A stretch of 64,000 nucleotides of DNA. Source: Coprinellus micaceus. Its lineage: Eukaryota; Basidiomycota; Agaricomycetes; Agaricales; Psathyrellaceae. The notes below the pieces were generated by a model. It saw only the letters and a list, made by a program, of their open reading frames with translations, ran no database searches and was not told the origin of the DNA. The translations under genes were made by a program, and so were the position numbers. Position 1 is the stretch's first letter; the number at the start of each line of letters is the position of its first letter. Location: contig OX596346.1 in assembly GCA_951394405.1 (NCBI GenBank), positions 1,612,001 to 1,676,000 of the forward strand. Direction: 5' to 3'. Positions 45,749 through 55,866 of this stretch are shown here, one piece after another.

Positions 45749-46852
45749 ATGAAGTCCACTCTTACTATCCTCACCATCCTCGCCGCTGGGGCCAGTGCCC
45801 GCCAAATAACTGTGTGTCTGTTCGTGTGACATAATCCAGTGTTATCTCTACTAACAAAGTCGCCTTCGACCATAGGTAACTAACGGTTGCCCTTTCACCA
45901 TCTGGCCTGCCATCTTCACTGACCTCAACGTCGGCTCTGCAGTCCCCAGCCAGCCTAACGGGTCAGAGCCACTTAATATTCTAATTCTTTCGACACAAAT
46001 TGACGGATACTCTTTTCAGTTGGGAGGCACCAGCGGGCCACACCATCACCTTTGGTGTTCCAGACAACTGGAAGGCCGGAAGAATCTGGGTACGGTCACC
46101 CCTCTCGCACAAATCCTAATGCCGTCCCTGATGTCGGATATTTATAGGGAAGGACGGCCTGTGACTTCAGCAAGCCCGGCGCGCAGTCCTGCGTAACTGG
46201 TAGCTGCAACGGCGGCTTCGTCTGCAGTGACCATTCTGGAGCCGTGAGTGCCTTCATAACACTGAGGCCAAAGGAACTCCATGGCTCAATACGAGGCTCT
46301 TAGGGTGTGCCTCCCGCAAGTTTGGCCGAGTTCACATTTGACGGCACAGATGACTGGTATGATGGTGAGTTGCTCCATCTCTCTTCCTCCTGCTGGATAT
46401 ACCGCTCACAACAATACAGTATCGCTGGTCGATGGGTTCAACCTCCCCATGAGGGTCACTCCCACTGGGGGATGTGCCGTTGCCGACTGCCCTAAGGACC
46501 TAAACCCCGAATGCCCTGGTGAGATTCGGGGTCCCGCGGATGGATCTGGTGCCAACCACGGATGCAAGTCCGCATGCTTCGCCAACCTCGACGGTAACCC
46601 AGCAGATTCTGCGAACTGCTGCTCCGGAAGCCACAATGTACCAGCAACCTGCCCTCCCTCGGGTGTTAGGTTCTACGACTACTTCAGTGAGTGAAGTCCT
46701 GTGCCCCAGAAATATTACATTGCCTAACTTTTTTCTTAGAGTCGGGATGTCCCAATGCCTACGCCTATGCTTATGACGAGTCGAGCGGCACTGCTCTGTT
46801 CAAGTGTCCGGACGGCAAGAAGGCTGATTATACCATTACTTTCTGCCCTTGA
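45749..46852 (+). CDS. Thaumatin-like protein (TLP-2)
   Basis: Start at 45749 with signal peptide MKSTLTILTILAAGASA. The exon plan is the same as TLP-1 and TLP-3: NGCPFTIWPAIFTDLNVGS, FGVPDNWKAGRIW, CDFSKPGAQSCVTGSCNGG, SLAEFTFDGTDDWYD, a large exon with VADCPKDLNPECP, GCKSACFA and SANCCSGSHNVPATCP, and a last exon ending YTITFCP at 46852. Secreted, about 245 residues, expected to act on or bind beta-1,3-glucan in cell walls. More diverged than the other two copies, for example DGSGANHG where they have DxxGFPVG. Confidence 0.93.
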
Positions 46853-47282
46853 GATCTTGAGATCGCTCTGGCTCTATTTGAAGCAAGTCGGACTATTATT
46901 TATACCTACTCTACTCCCTTTTAGAACGGACATTGGCCAATATTTGACACAATCCATCCCACTCCAGCGCTCGAAATTTATTATGTGCTGGATCACCTAG
47001 AAACACGCCGAGCATCTAAGCTTCGAAGTATTAGAAAAGCGTACTTCACGACTATATAATACAGCCATTCCCCTTCGCGAATCACCATCTCGCAGACTCG
47101 AGAGTCGCCGTCACTGGCAGGCGCTGCTCATCGCGGGCGCTTAACGGGGTTACCTAAGCCATCAGCGTTGCCGCATCGCGTCTTCCAAGTTCTTCCCGAA
47201 CCGCCACCTCAATGAAACCTAAATCACTCCCGAAGCTCCCCCAAAACATTTCTACATCAATTCCAGCTCTACCAAAGGTCCC
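46853..47282. other. Intergenic region with GGGCGCTTAACGG motif
   Basis: GGGCGCTTAACGG at 47135-47147 lies 136 bases upstream of the next start codon and is identical over 13 bases to 35805-35817. No gene seen. Confidence 0.5.
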
Positions 47283-48383
47283 ATGTCCACAGCTCTCAAA
47301 ACTCCCAAAGAGTCCTCGCCAACGGGGCGTAACAGTGCGTGTTTGGCCTGCCCCCGGCATTGACGCACTCAGCCTGGATAGTATCGCGGCCTAACCCCAG
47401 GCAACGCGACCAAGATCATCGCACCCCGCGCATACGACCTTCGACCTTTCGTTGACCCCAGCCATCCAGCCGTCCAGCGTACGGGGAAAGGTGCAAGTTC
47501 CCTGGTGAATTGGCATTCGCCGTCCGAAGCATTTCGAATAATTGCTGGACCGAAGGCCCTTCTCTTGAGCCCAGACACGAAGGTGGGACCGGGGTATAGT
47601 GGGGGGACGATGTTTGAGAGGTGGGATGAGAAGCTGGAAAGGATGAAGATGGAGGAGGTCATGAGGAACGAGGCGGGATCGAGCACAGGGGCAGGAGTGG
47701 TGGAGTCCGAGTGGCCTATTTCTCCTTCGCGTCATGGGAAGACGAAAGCCATCGAGGCAACAAATGTTACTGACGGTCTCATGAAGGATGCAGGCGTAGC
47801 CCTCTCCCCTGCCATGAGGCGCTGGCTCGCGCGACGGAAAGGTGTCCTCTCAAAAGCGGTCCCCATGAGCATCCAATTTGCCAACAGCAAAGCGAAGATG
47901 GGAGGGAAAGTGTTCTACGCGTTCGCATCAAAGAAGCGAGTGCGGGCTGCGATATCTCTCATTGTAAACCAAGGCGCGAAAGTCGTGGAGGTGCAGGGGG
48001 AAGAAGCAACGCCGGGAGAAGGCGGTTCGGACATTGTCAAGAAGGAGATTGTGTTCGACTTGGAGGAAGTCGAAAAGATGAAAGAGGGCGGGTGGGTCAT
48101 GAAAGGTACGTATCTCAACGGAATATAGGTGTGGGTGGCTAAATGACGAGGCTTTGTAGACTGGACATACGTCGTAATGCCGACAATGAGGTTGTACCGA
48201 ATACCCTTCATCGAGCTTATACCAGAGGTCAGGGAAGCCCTGCAGTTCATTAAGGCGAAAGCGACGGGGATAGAAGAATCGTGGCTTCGGCCGCCCAAAC
48301 CATTTGAGCCGCCGAAATATCGCGGCGATCGTCCAGGCGGGAAGAGTTTTAGATCAAGCGACCATGCGAAGATACGAAGGTAG
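47283..48383 (+). CDS. Hypothetical basic protein
   Basis: Three exons. The first (47283-about 47333, MSTALKTPKESSPTG) joins in phase 1 to the second (from 47401) as RNS|NATKIIAPRAYDL. The second runs to KEGGWVMK (about 48103), and the third (from about 48161) gives DWTYVVMPTMRLYRIPF and ends at 48383 in a basic tail, GGKSFRSSDHAKIRR. About 320 residues, rich in Lys/Arg, with LARRKGVLSKAVPM and FASKKRVRAAISLIVNQGAKVVEVQG, a helix-strand pattern that could bind nucleic acid. No family recognised. No signal peptide or membrane segment. Confidence 0.6.
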
Positions 48384-48522
48384 CAGGTCCCGGGCGCTTA
48401 CCGCCTTGTCTCATCCGTCGACGTCATCTTCTGTAGTATGACTTTTATTCGTAAAAGCACTACTCAATGGGATCATCAAAGTCATAAAATCGATATACAT
48501 GAAGCAGCTGGCGTACGAGAAA

Positions 48523-49289
48523 TTACTGGGTATCAGCCGGCCCCTGCGGCTTCGCATTGCGGTTCTGGAATCCCTTCGACTGAGCCTCGCCCGCACCCCG
48601 AGCCCCAAATGCCGAGTTACTTGGGCCTCGAGGCTCCCTTGCGACCTTGACCTGCTGCTGAGGCGGGTTTGGAGACTTTGGCGAAGTGACGTTCGATGTT
48701 GAGCTGGATGGGCTTTCACTTCCAAATATCCGTTCCCGTGCTACCTTATACCGAGCCTCGCGTTCCTTCAGGGAGTCTTGGGCACTTTCTGCTGAGGCCG
48801 AAGAGGAAACGGGCGATGGTGAGGATTGGGTGGGCCGTTTGAGGATCTTCATCTTTGGTAGCTGGTCAAAGACGCCTTGGGGTGGGATATGGGCAGAGGG
48901 TGTGGGGACCGCGGTGTTTCGTACCAATACAACATTTGGCATTGGATGGTGCGTCTTGGTATTTCTATTGGAAGAAGGCCACAGGCCTCAGATCGGACGG
49001 GAGGATAGACAAAGTCAATAACGCACGCGTCCTCCCAGATCTGTTTGTTCCTCTCTTCGGTAGGCGCCTCTTCCTCCGAGTCCTCATCATCGTCCCAATC
49101 GTCTTTGATTGCAGGTGCAGATGTTCGACTGGCTTTCTGGGGCAGCCTGGACGCATTCATCTGCTGCGTACCTGAGAGAATCAGTCACGACGATGCATCA
49201 GAGAAACGAATGCTGCCACGAACAGCGATAGGCGTCGTCGAGGCTTCACCCTCGTCCCAGAACCCATTTCCTACGCCCTTCGAGGCCAT
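48523..49289 (-). CDS. SUZ-domain protein (SZRD1-like)
   Basis: Start at 49289 (MASKGVGNGFWDEGEAST). The first intron is spliced as PIAVR|TQQMNASRL. The second exon is acidic (DDWDDDEDSEEEAPTEERNKQIWED), and the third starts NTKTHHPMPNVVLV. The key segment is LKEREARYKVARERIFG (about 48735-48790), preceded by the Ser/Pro-rich KRPTQSSPSP; this matches the SUZ consensus, an RNA-binding motif of small eukaryotic proteins. It ends in a Gly/Asn/Gln-rich low-complexity tail (GFQNRNAKPQGPADTQ) at 48523. About 210 residues, mostly disordered. Likely a cytoplasmic mRNA-associated protein; exact role unknown. Confidence 0.72.
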
Positions 49290-49465
49290 AGGGTAGCTAC
49301 ACGCGACGAGTGGTGGTGGTTGAGGTTCAAGGACGACTCGGCAGCACCGGCATCAAAGCTTCACAGCATGTGGTCATCGACAAGCGTCCGGATCTTATCT
49401 TATCACACCCTCAAACCAAGTCTGGCATCCTCAGCGAACCAACCACATTTCTGATATTAACCACC

Positions 49466-51312
49466 ATGGCAGCCCCCTCTGAGTTCCTCCAATACATTGA
49501 CCGTAATGCCGACACCTTCATCCAACGCCTCGCAGACGCTGTTGGGATCCCTTCGTATGTCACTCTCGGTCTTTTAGCGCCCGTGAAGGAGCAGCGATGG
49601 CTGAACGACGGCAAAATAAATTAACAGGATCAGTGGGGACGCTAAGCGTCGAGGAGATGTTATCAAAATGGCGAACTGGTTAAATGACCAGTTGACCTCA
49701 TTGGGGGTTGAAACGAAGCTTGTCGACCTTGGAAAGCAGGAGTTGGATGGACAAGTTTTGGATCTTCCCCCTGCGATCCTTGGAAAGATCGGCAACGATC
49801 CTGCGAAGAAGACTGTGCTGATTTACGGCCATTTCGATGTTCAACCTGCAAGTACAATTTCTCATAAGGTGTTGGCGAGGCTAATCGTTGTTTGATAGGC
49901 ACTGAAATCCGATGGCTGGAACACTGATCCTTTCACCCTGGTTGTGAACAAGGAGAATGGTCAGCTCATTGGGCGAGGCTCTTCCGACGACAAGGGGCCT
50001 ATCCTTGGCTGGCTCAATGTCTTGCAGTACCACCACGAGAACAAGAAGCCTTTGCCTGTCAACATCAAGTTCTGCTTTGAGGGTATGGAGGAGTCTGGCA
50101 GCGAGGGTCTCGATGAGCTCGTCGAGAGGGAGTCGAAGCCTGGAGGATACTTTGAAGGAGCGGACTGCGTTTGCATTGTGCGTCTCATTCATTATCAGGA
50201 TGACCTCGGCCTCATCTGAATCCATAGTCGGACAACTACTGGCTGAACGACAGGACGCCCTGCCTCACCTACGGTCTCCGTGGCTTGACCTACTTCAAGG
50301 TCACCGTTACTGGCCCTGGCCGCGACTTGCACTCTGGTGTCTTTGGCAGGACTGTCCACGAGCCCATGACCGATCTCGTCCACCTGATGGGCAAACTCGT
50401 CGAACCATCTGGAAAGATCTTGGTGCCTGGCGTCGATGAGATGGTTGCTCCCGCAGATGAAGAGGAGAAGTGAGTGGCGCATCTCGTCAGTGCACGCGGG
50501 CAGTGACTGACCCCCGTTGAATAGGGCCATCTACAGGGCTCTGGACTACAGCATCGCCGATGTCCAATCCGCCGCAGGGGGGCAGGTCGCCCTCTCATCG
50601 GATAAGGTCGATGTCCTCATGGGTCGCATGCGCAACCCCAGTCTATCCCTGCATGGTATCGAGGGTGCGTTCAGCGAGCCTGGAGCAAAGACGGTCATTC
50701 CGGCCAAGGTTTCCGGCAAGTTCAGCATCCGGTAAGTGTGTCACTGGTCAAGGTACGGATTACCGGAAGCTAAATGATGTCGTGCCCCCTTCAGATTGGT
50801 TCCTCCTCAGACTCCTGAAGCCGTCGATCCGTTGGTCATCACGTACCTGAAGTCCGAGTTTGCGAAGCTCAACAGCAAGAACACGCTCATCATCGAGAAC
50901 CTCCACGGAGGCAAGCCATGGGTCGCGGACCACAAACACTGGAACTTTGAGGCTGCGAAGAAGGCGACGAGGGCGGTGTACAAGCAGGAGCCCGATCTGA
51001 CGAGAGAAGGTGGCTCCATCCCTGTCACCCTGACCTTTGCCGAATCCCTGGGTGTCAACGTGTTGCTCCTGCCCATGGGTAGAGGGGATGACGGTGCCCA
51101 GTATGTGCTTCCCTTCGGTTCGGCGATGATGTGCAATTTGGTGACGTTCCGCGCTTTTCCAGCTCGACGAACGAAAAACTCGACAGGTCGAATTTTATCG
51201 AAGGGGTAAGTCATGGTGGCGCCGCTCCAATGAATGTCGCTGACTCCTGTCTTTCTTTCAGAGTAAGCTGTTGGGTACCTATCTCTACGAGCTTGCTGCC
51301 ATTGCAAAGTAA
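49466..51312 (+). CDS. M20 metallopeptidase, cytosolic non-specific dipeptidase type (CNDP2-like)
   Basis: Di-zinc dipeptidase (X-His and other dipeptides), probably also glutathione-derived peptides in fungi. Start at 49466 (MAAPSEFLQYIDRN). Zinc and catalytic residues are YGHFDVQPA, GRGSSDDKGP, EGMEESGSEG and DLHSGVFG. The last His lies in GRGDDGAH|STNEKLDRSNFIEG, and its codon is split by a 62-base intron (51101-51162). The C-terminal exon gives SKLLGTYLYELAAIAK and stops at 51312. About eight exons and about 475 residues, normal for the family. Next gene UGDH, same strand, 454 bases on. Confidence 0.93.
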
Positions 51313-51766
51313 AGAGTCGATCATCGGAAGGAAGAGCATACGTACCTGTAAATATATAGGCCTGGACATCCATAACAGGGACTCGATCGCACACGGCTTG
51401 GCGCTGCGCCAAGAGTATTGGGGCAAAAATGCTGCAGACGGCCTGGTGAACCCTTGAACGTTGTTCAGAGTTGGGAAGTCGTATGTTTTGTAACATCCAA
51501 GATATGACAGACATCTCGCTGCCTTGCCATCGGCAGAAGCTGGATGCGGGCAAAAGGTCCCAAAAGGGCTGGATTGGCGTATTTTATCGCGTGGGACACC
51601 GAATTTGGGCGCCAATTAGTTCCATTTCTGAGAAATTTAAATCGGCTCAACATTTTTCTGACCTCATTCTTGAATCTTGGGCGTCCAACACCCTTCTTCC
51701 TCTCCAACCACCACCTCCTCCTCCACATACCCCTCGTCGTCGTCCCAGACATCCCCCACGACCATA

Positions 51767-53656
51767 ATGGCCCCTGTCACGGTTACCAAGATCTGCTGCA
51801 GTGCGTGTTCCCACACCCCCCTATCCTTTACAGGTGTCCTGGTTCCTGACGCGTCGCCACGTTACAGTCGGTGCGGGATATGTAGGCAAGTCGACCATGC
51901 GCAAGGCGGGATTTCCAGCGTAGAGCTAACAGTCTCCCTCGTCACTTCCGATTGCAACCTTGTGTTATCCAGGAGGTCCCACCTGCGCCGTCATCGCCCT
52001 CAAGTGTCCCAACATCATCGTCACGATTGTCGATTTGAACCAGGCTCGTGTCGATGCCTGGAACAGCCCTGATTTCAAGCTTCCCATCTACGAGCCTGGA
52101 CTCGAGGATGTTGTCCGACAGGCCCGTGGCCGCAACCTCTTCTTCTCCACCGATGTCGATAAGGGCATTGAGGAGGCCGACCTGATCTTCGTCAGTGTCA
52201 ACACCCCCACCAAGAAGAGCGGTGTTGGTGCCGGCTTCGCTGCTGACCTCAAGTGAGTGTTCATTCTCGCTATCCTCGATGTCTGCCTTTCGCTGGCGCG
52301 CATGTTGTCTCGGAAACGCGTCTAGAGCGCGTTCCGCAGTCCATAATCTTCCCTCTTGATGGTGTCAAACTAACGATTTCTATCATATACATAGCTACGT
52401 TGAACTCGCGACCCGCCGTATCGCCCAGGTTGCTACCTCCTCCAAGATCGTCGTTGAGAAGTCCACCGTGCCATGCCGAACAGCCGAGTCCATGCGCACC
52501 ATCCTCGAGGCCAACTCGAGGCCCGGATGCCGCTTCGACATCCTCTCCAACCCTGAGTTCCTTGCTGAGGGAACTGCCATCACAGACCTGTTCGCTCCTG
52601 ATCGTGTCCTTATCGGATCCCTGCAAACTGAGGAGGGTATTTCGGCATGCAAGTCCTTGTCAGCGGTCTATGCCAACTGGGTTCCGTAAGTGTTACGATG
52701 ATCACTGTTCTGGCTCGTTTCGCTGATACCTGGCCGATAGTAAGGAGCGAATTCTGACCGTCGGCCTCTGGTCGTCTGAGCTTTCCAAGCTCGCCGCCAA
52801 TGCCATGCTCGCTCAGCGAATCTCCTCCATCAACGCATTGTCTGCGATTTGCGAGGCTACTGGTGCCAACATCGATGAGGTGGCGAATGCTATCGGCTAC
52901 GACACCCGTATCGGCCCCAAGTTCCTCAAGGCCTCAGTCGGCTTTGGTGGTTCTTGCTTCCAGAAGGACATCCTCAACCTCGTCTACCTATCCGAGAGCC
53001 TGCATCTCCCTGAAGTCGCCGCTTACTGGCGTCAGGTTGTGGAGATGAACGAGCACCAGAAGCGCCGCTTCTCAAAGCGCGTCGTGGACACCATGTTCAA
53101 CACCATCACCGGCAAGGTTAGTCCCAGTCCCGTTGATCGGAAACCAAATGAATCTAACTTCTTCCTTCTAGCGCATCGCCGTCCTTGGCTTCGCCTTCAA
53201 GGCTGACACTGGTGACACTCGCGAGTCTGCCGCCATAACCCTCATCCGTGACTTCCAGTCTGAGAAGGCCTACGTCAACGTCTACGACCCCCAGGTCGTC
53301 GAGGAGCAGATTTGGGCCGACTTGACTGAGGCACAGCCCCTTGTTCCCGTTGATCAGAGTCAGTCCAACCGTTCATTAACGTTAGTAGTGCACCGTTACT
53401 GACGACATCTTTTCCCTCGTACTCTCTAGTCAAGAAGCAGGTCCGCATCTGCAGCAGTGCAATGGAAGCTTGCAAGGATGCTGAGGCTGTCGTCATCGCC
53501 ACGGAGTGGAAGGAGTTCCTCGACATCGACTGGGAGGAAGTTTACAAGAGCATGAACAAGCCTGCTTTCGTCTTTGACGGTCGTCTCCTCGTTGACGCCG
53601 CGAAGCTCAGGGAGATTGGCTTCAAGGTCGTCACCATCGGCAGGCCTGCTCCTTGA
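51767..53656 (+). CDS. UGDH: UDP-glucose 6-dehydrogenase
   Basis: Oxidises UDP-glucose to UDP-glucuronate with two NAD+, feeding UDP-xylose and glucuronate polymers of wall and capsule. Exon 1 is 51767-51800 and exon 2 only 18 bases (51868-51885). Together with exon 3 (from 51973) they give [21 protein letters not shown], the NAD-binding motif. The intron after exon 2 starts with GC (GCAAGT), a GC-AG intron. Later motifs are [33 protein letters not shown], the catalytic-Cys loop [10 protein letters not shown] (about 52940) and the C-terminal domain [15 protein letters not shown]. Stop at 53656. About 465 residues, family length. GGGCGCCAATTAG lies at 51607-51619 upstream. Confidence 0.95.
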
Positions 53657-54485
53657 GCACCTCGTCCGTGTGCATACCCCCCTTGCTACCCCCTTCACCC
53701 ACTTCCCCCCCTGCCCACGCTTTGCAGGCACGTACGCTTTAATACTTAATGCTTTGATGGACTTCAAGATGTAGACTTTGTGATGTTGCATACCCTACCC
53801 TTGGATAGAGGATTACACTTTTTGTTTCGAGTACTACTACTAGTCTTAGATTGCGGAGAAAGTGTTGTATATAATACAAAGAAATACGAATGCACCATGG
53901 CACAGATGCGACTTGGTGAGGCTCAAAGGGCTGTCCTGTGGCTCAATTGATCCCCCAAGCTAGACACTGGGTTGTGAGGAGAGTCGGGGGTGGCTGCGAG
54001 CCTAATCGTCCTCCCCTTCCGTACCAAGCTCCAGGCATCCAGCAGTTTGTTGAGTACTGACTTCCCTCCATGGGTGAAGGATGCTCGACCATTCAAGAGT
54101 TCGGAGTATGGTCGCAACCAAGGGACCCCCGTTATGCATCAACGGCCCTTTGGTCCCAACGGGAAATCGTTGTCGAATTGAGCGTCGTATTTCCTGCACT
54201 TGTCGTCCCAAATATCCCTGGGACTTTCCAACCCATCGGCGGTCTAACAGGCGGTTGATAGCGACGTTGGTGTACCAACTCATCCAGCACGATGCGATAG
54301 GGGCGTTGACGACGTCCGATGGTAGGTCTCGAAGGTACAGTCTTGCTCACACCAGGGCCGAGCGAAGGTGTACCCTCGCATGTTTGCCTTGCCCAGTAGA
54401 TTTACTAGAATGAAGGCGACGCTCACTCCACTTCCCGCTTCCTCCCCTCCAGTGTTCCATGTTCTACTGTCGTCCAGTATGTCGA
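53657..54485. other. 3' region of UGDH and unassigned DNA
   Basis: UGDH 3' untranslated region, then sequence without a supported gene. Minus-strand stretches around 53920-54350 may be older pieces of the NACHT-type gene whose core remains at 54486-54716, but no motif confirms it. Confidence 0.4.
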
Positions 54486-54716
54486 CTATGGAGGGATGAG
54501 ATCCTCCAACAACGAACGACGAGAAGAAGAAGCTGACAGCAAGCCACCCTTAAATTCGTCACGCACTCGTCCGCGATGGTACCAGCGATGGCGGCCTTGC
54601 CTGTACCTGCGGGACCCATAATCCAGAGCACCCTGGACCGTAATCCTGGTTTCTTCAGCGCATTTAGGGGCATTGAAGCGCTCGTCGGAGGCGTGGATAG
54701 CGCCGCTTGAATTCAA
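54486..54716 (-). pseudogene. Remnant of a NACHT/STAND-type NTPase gene
   Basis: In one frame GAIHASDERFNAPKCAEETR resembles the linker found just before the NTPase domain of mushroom NACHT proteins. A second frame then gives VLWIMGPAGTGKAAIAGTIADEC, a P-loop (GPAGTGK), and the first frame resumes with GGLLSAS. So the core is split by at least two frameshifts and a short deletion, and neither frame continues. The domain is that of fungal Nod-like, heterokaryon-incompatibility-type receptors. Non-functional here. Confidence 0.6.
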
Positions 54717-55866
54717 GTTGCGATGCTATCCATTGGGCCTGCAACAATGGGCGTGCGGGTTAGGCGTAGTAGCCAAATATGAAGGATGCATACAATCGAA
54801 AGGGTGTCCGCCCGAGTCCTGAAAGACGTTCTGGACGCTCGTTCGACTGTGGTTGTTAGTCGCGGGTGACATTGAGGTGGTGGATGTGCGCCTCGTGGGC
54901 ATTGATACTCTGCGCACAGAACCCAGCTCCAGGTGGCCCCTCGCCGTCGGTCTCCATACGACGGCTTGACGACGGCCAGTGATCAAGACTATGCAAGGCG
55001 GGGGAGTGTTTCAAGGCAATGCGTGTGGGAAGGGGAGAGCCGGAGCAAGCGAGCGCAGCAATGGCAGAACAAACAAACGAACGAAGGCTCGGGCGCTTAT
55101 TCCAAATTTGGGCCTGAGCACGCACTCAATACAGGTGTGTTCCGGGATCTCGACAGTCAAAGGAGGATTCCATTACATTCGTGCAAACAACAATAAGGAC
55201 AATTTACAGTGGAAAAGGTAAGTAAATAGTGAGGATCGAAGGCGTTCAAAATGCGAGTTCAGTGACGGAGGGAGGAAGGAGAATGGAGCGTTGAGGGGAT
55301 GGTACACGGTGTGAGGAGATGGGGAACAAGAAACGGATCAGTGTAATCAAGTGGTCAATTGGTGTGGGGGGGGAGAAGGGAGCATGGGCGGGCGGATAAG
55401 TGTAGGTAGATTGGAAGGATGGACGAGAGAGGACTGGATGGAGAAAGCGAAGACCTTTCGAAAATCCGGAGAGCCGTGGAGGCAGCCGGTGCAATGAATC
55501 GTCAATGAACGTATATGTCTATCATTAATTTCCTTGATAATCCCCACGAAGAAGTTACAACTTATTGAATAACAAAAACGTCAAAGGACGGTAGGAAGGT
55601 CGTAAGCGTTAAGGTAAAGCCCAAAGCGATAAGCGTAGCGGTCGACAGGGTCGGGAGGGCGTCGCGTAAGTAGACGGAAGCGATGGTCGGCGGTGAGGGC
55701 GAATGGATGGCGACGGGTGTGGTGAGTAATCCTTCTATAGGGCCGCGTGGTCTAGATTATATGGAGCACTGGGGAGGTAGGGGAGGAGGGGGGAGAGCGC
55801 CCAAAAGGGGGCATCCCGAAGCCACGAGGGAGAGGGAGGCAAGCATATCCCAAGCTACCCATCCAT
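54717..55866. other. Intergenic region with LCB2 3' flank; no gene seen
   Basis: GGGCGCTTAT at 55091-55100. Purine-rich stretch at 55260-55480 on the plus strand and 55680-55850, the latter probably the 3' untranslated region of the minus-strand LCB2 gene. Confidence 0.45.
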
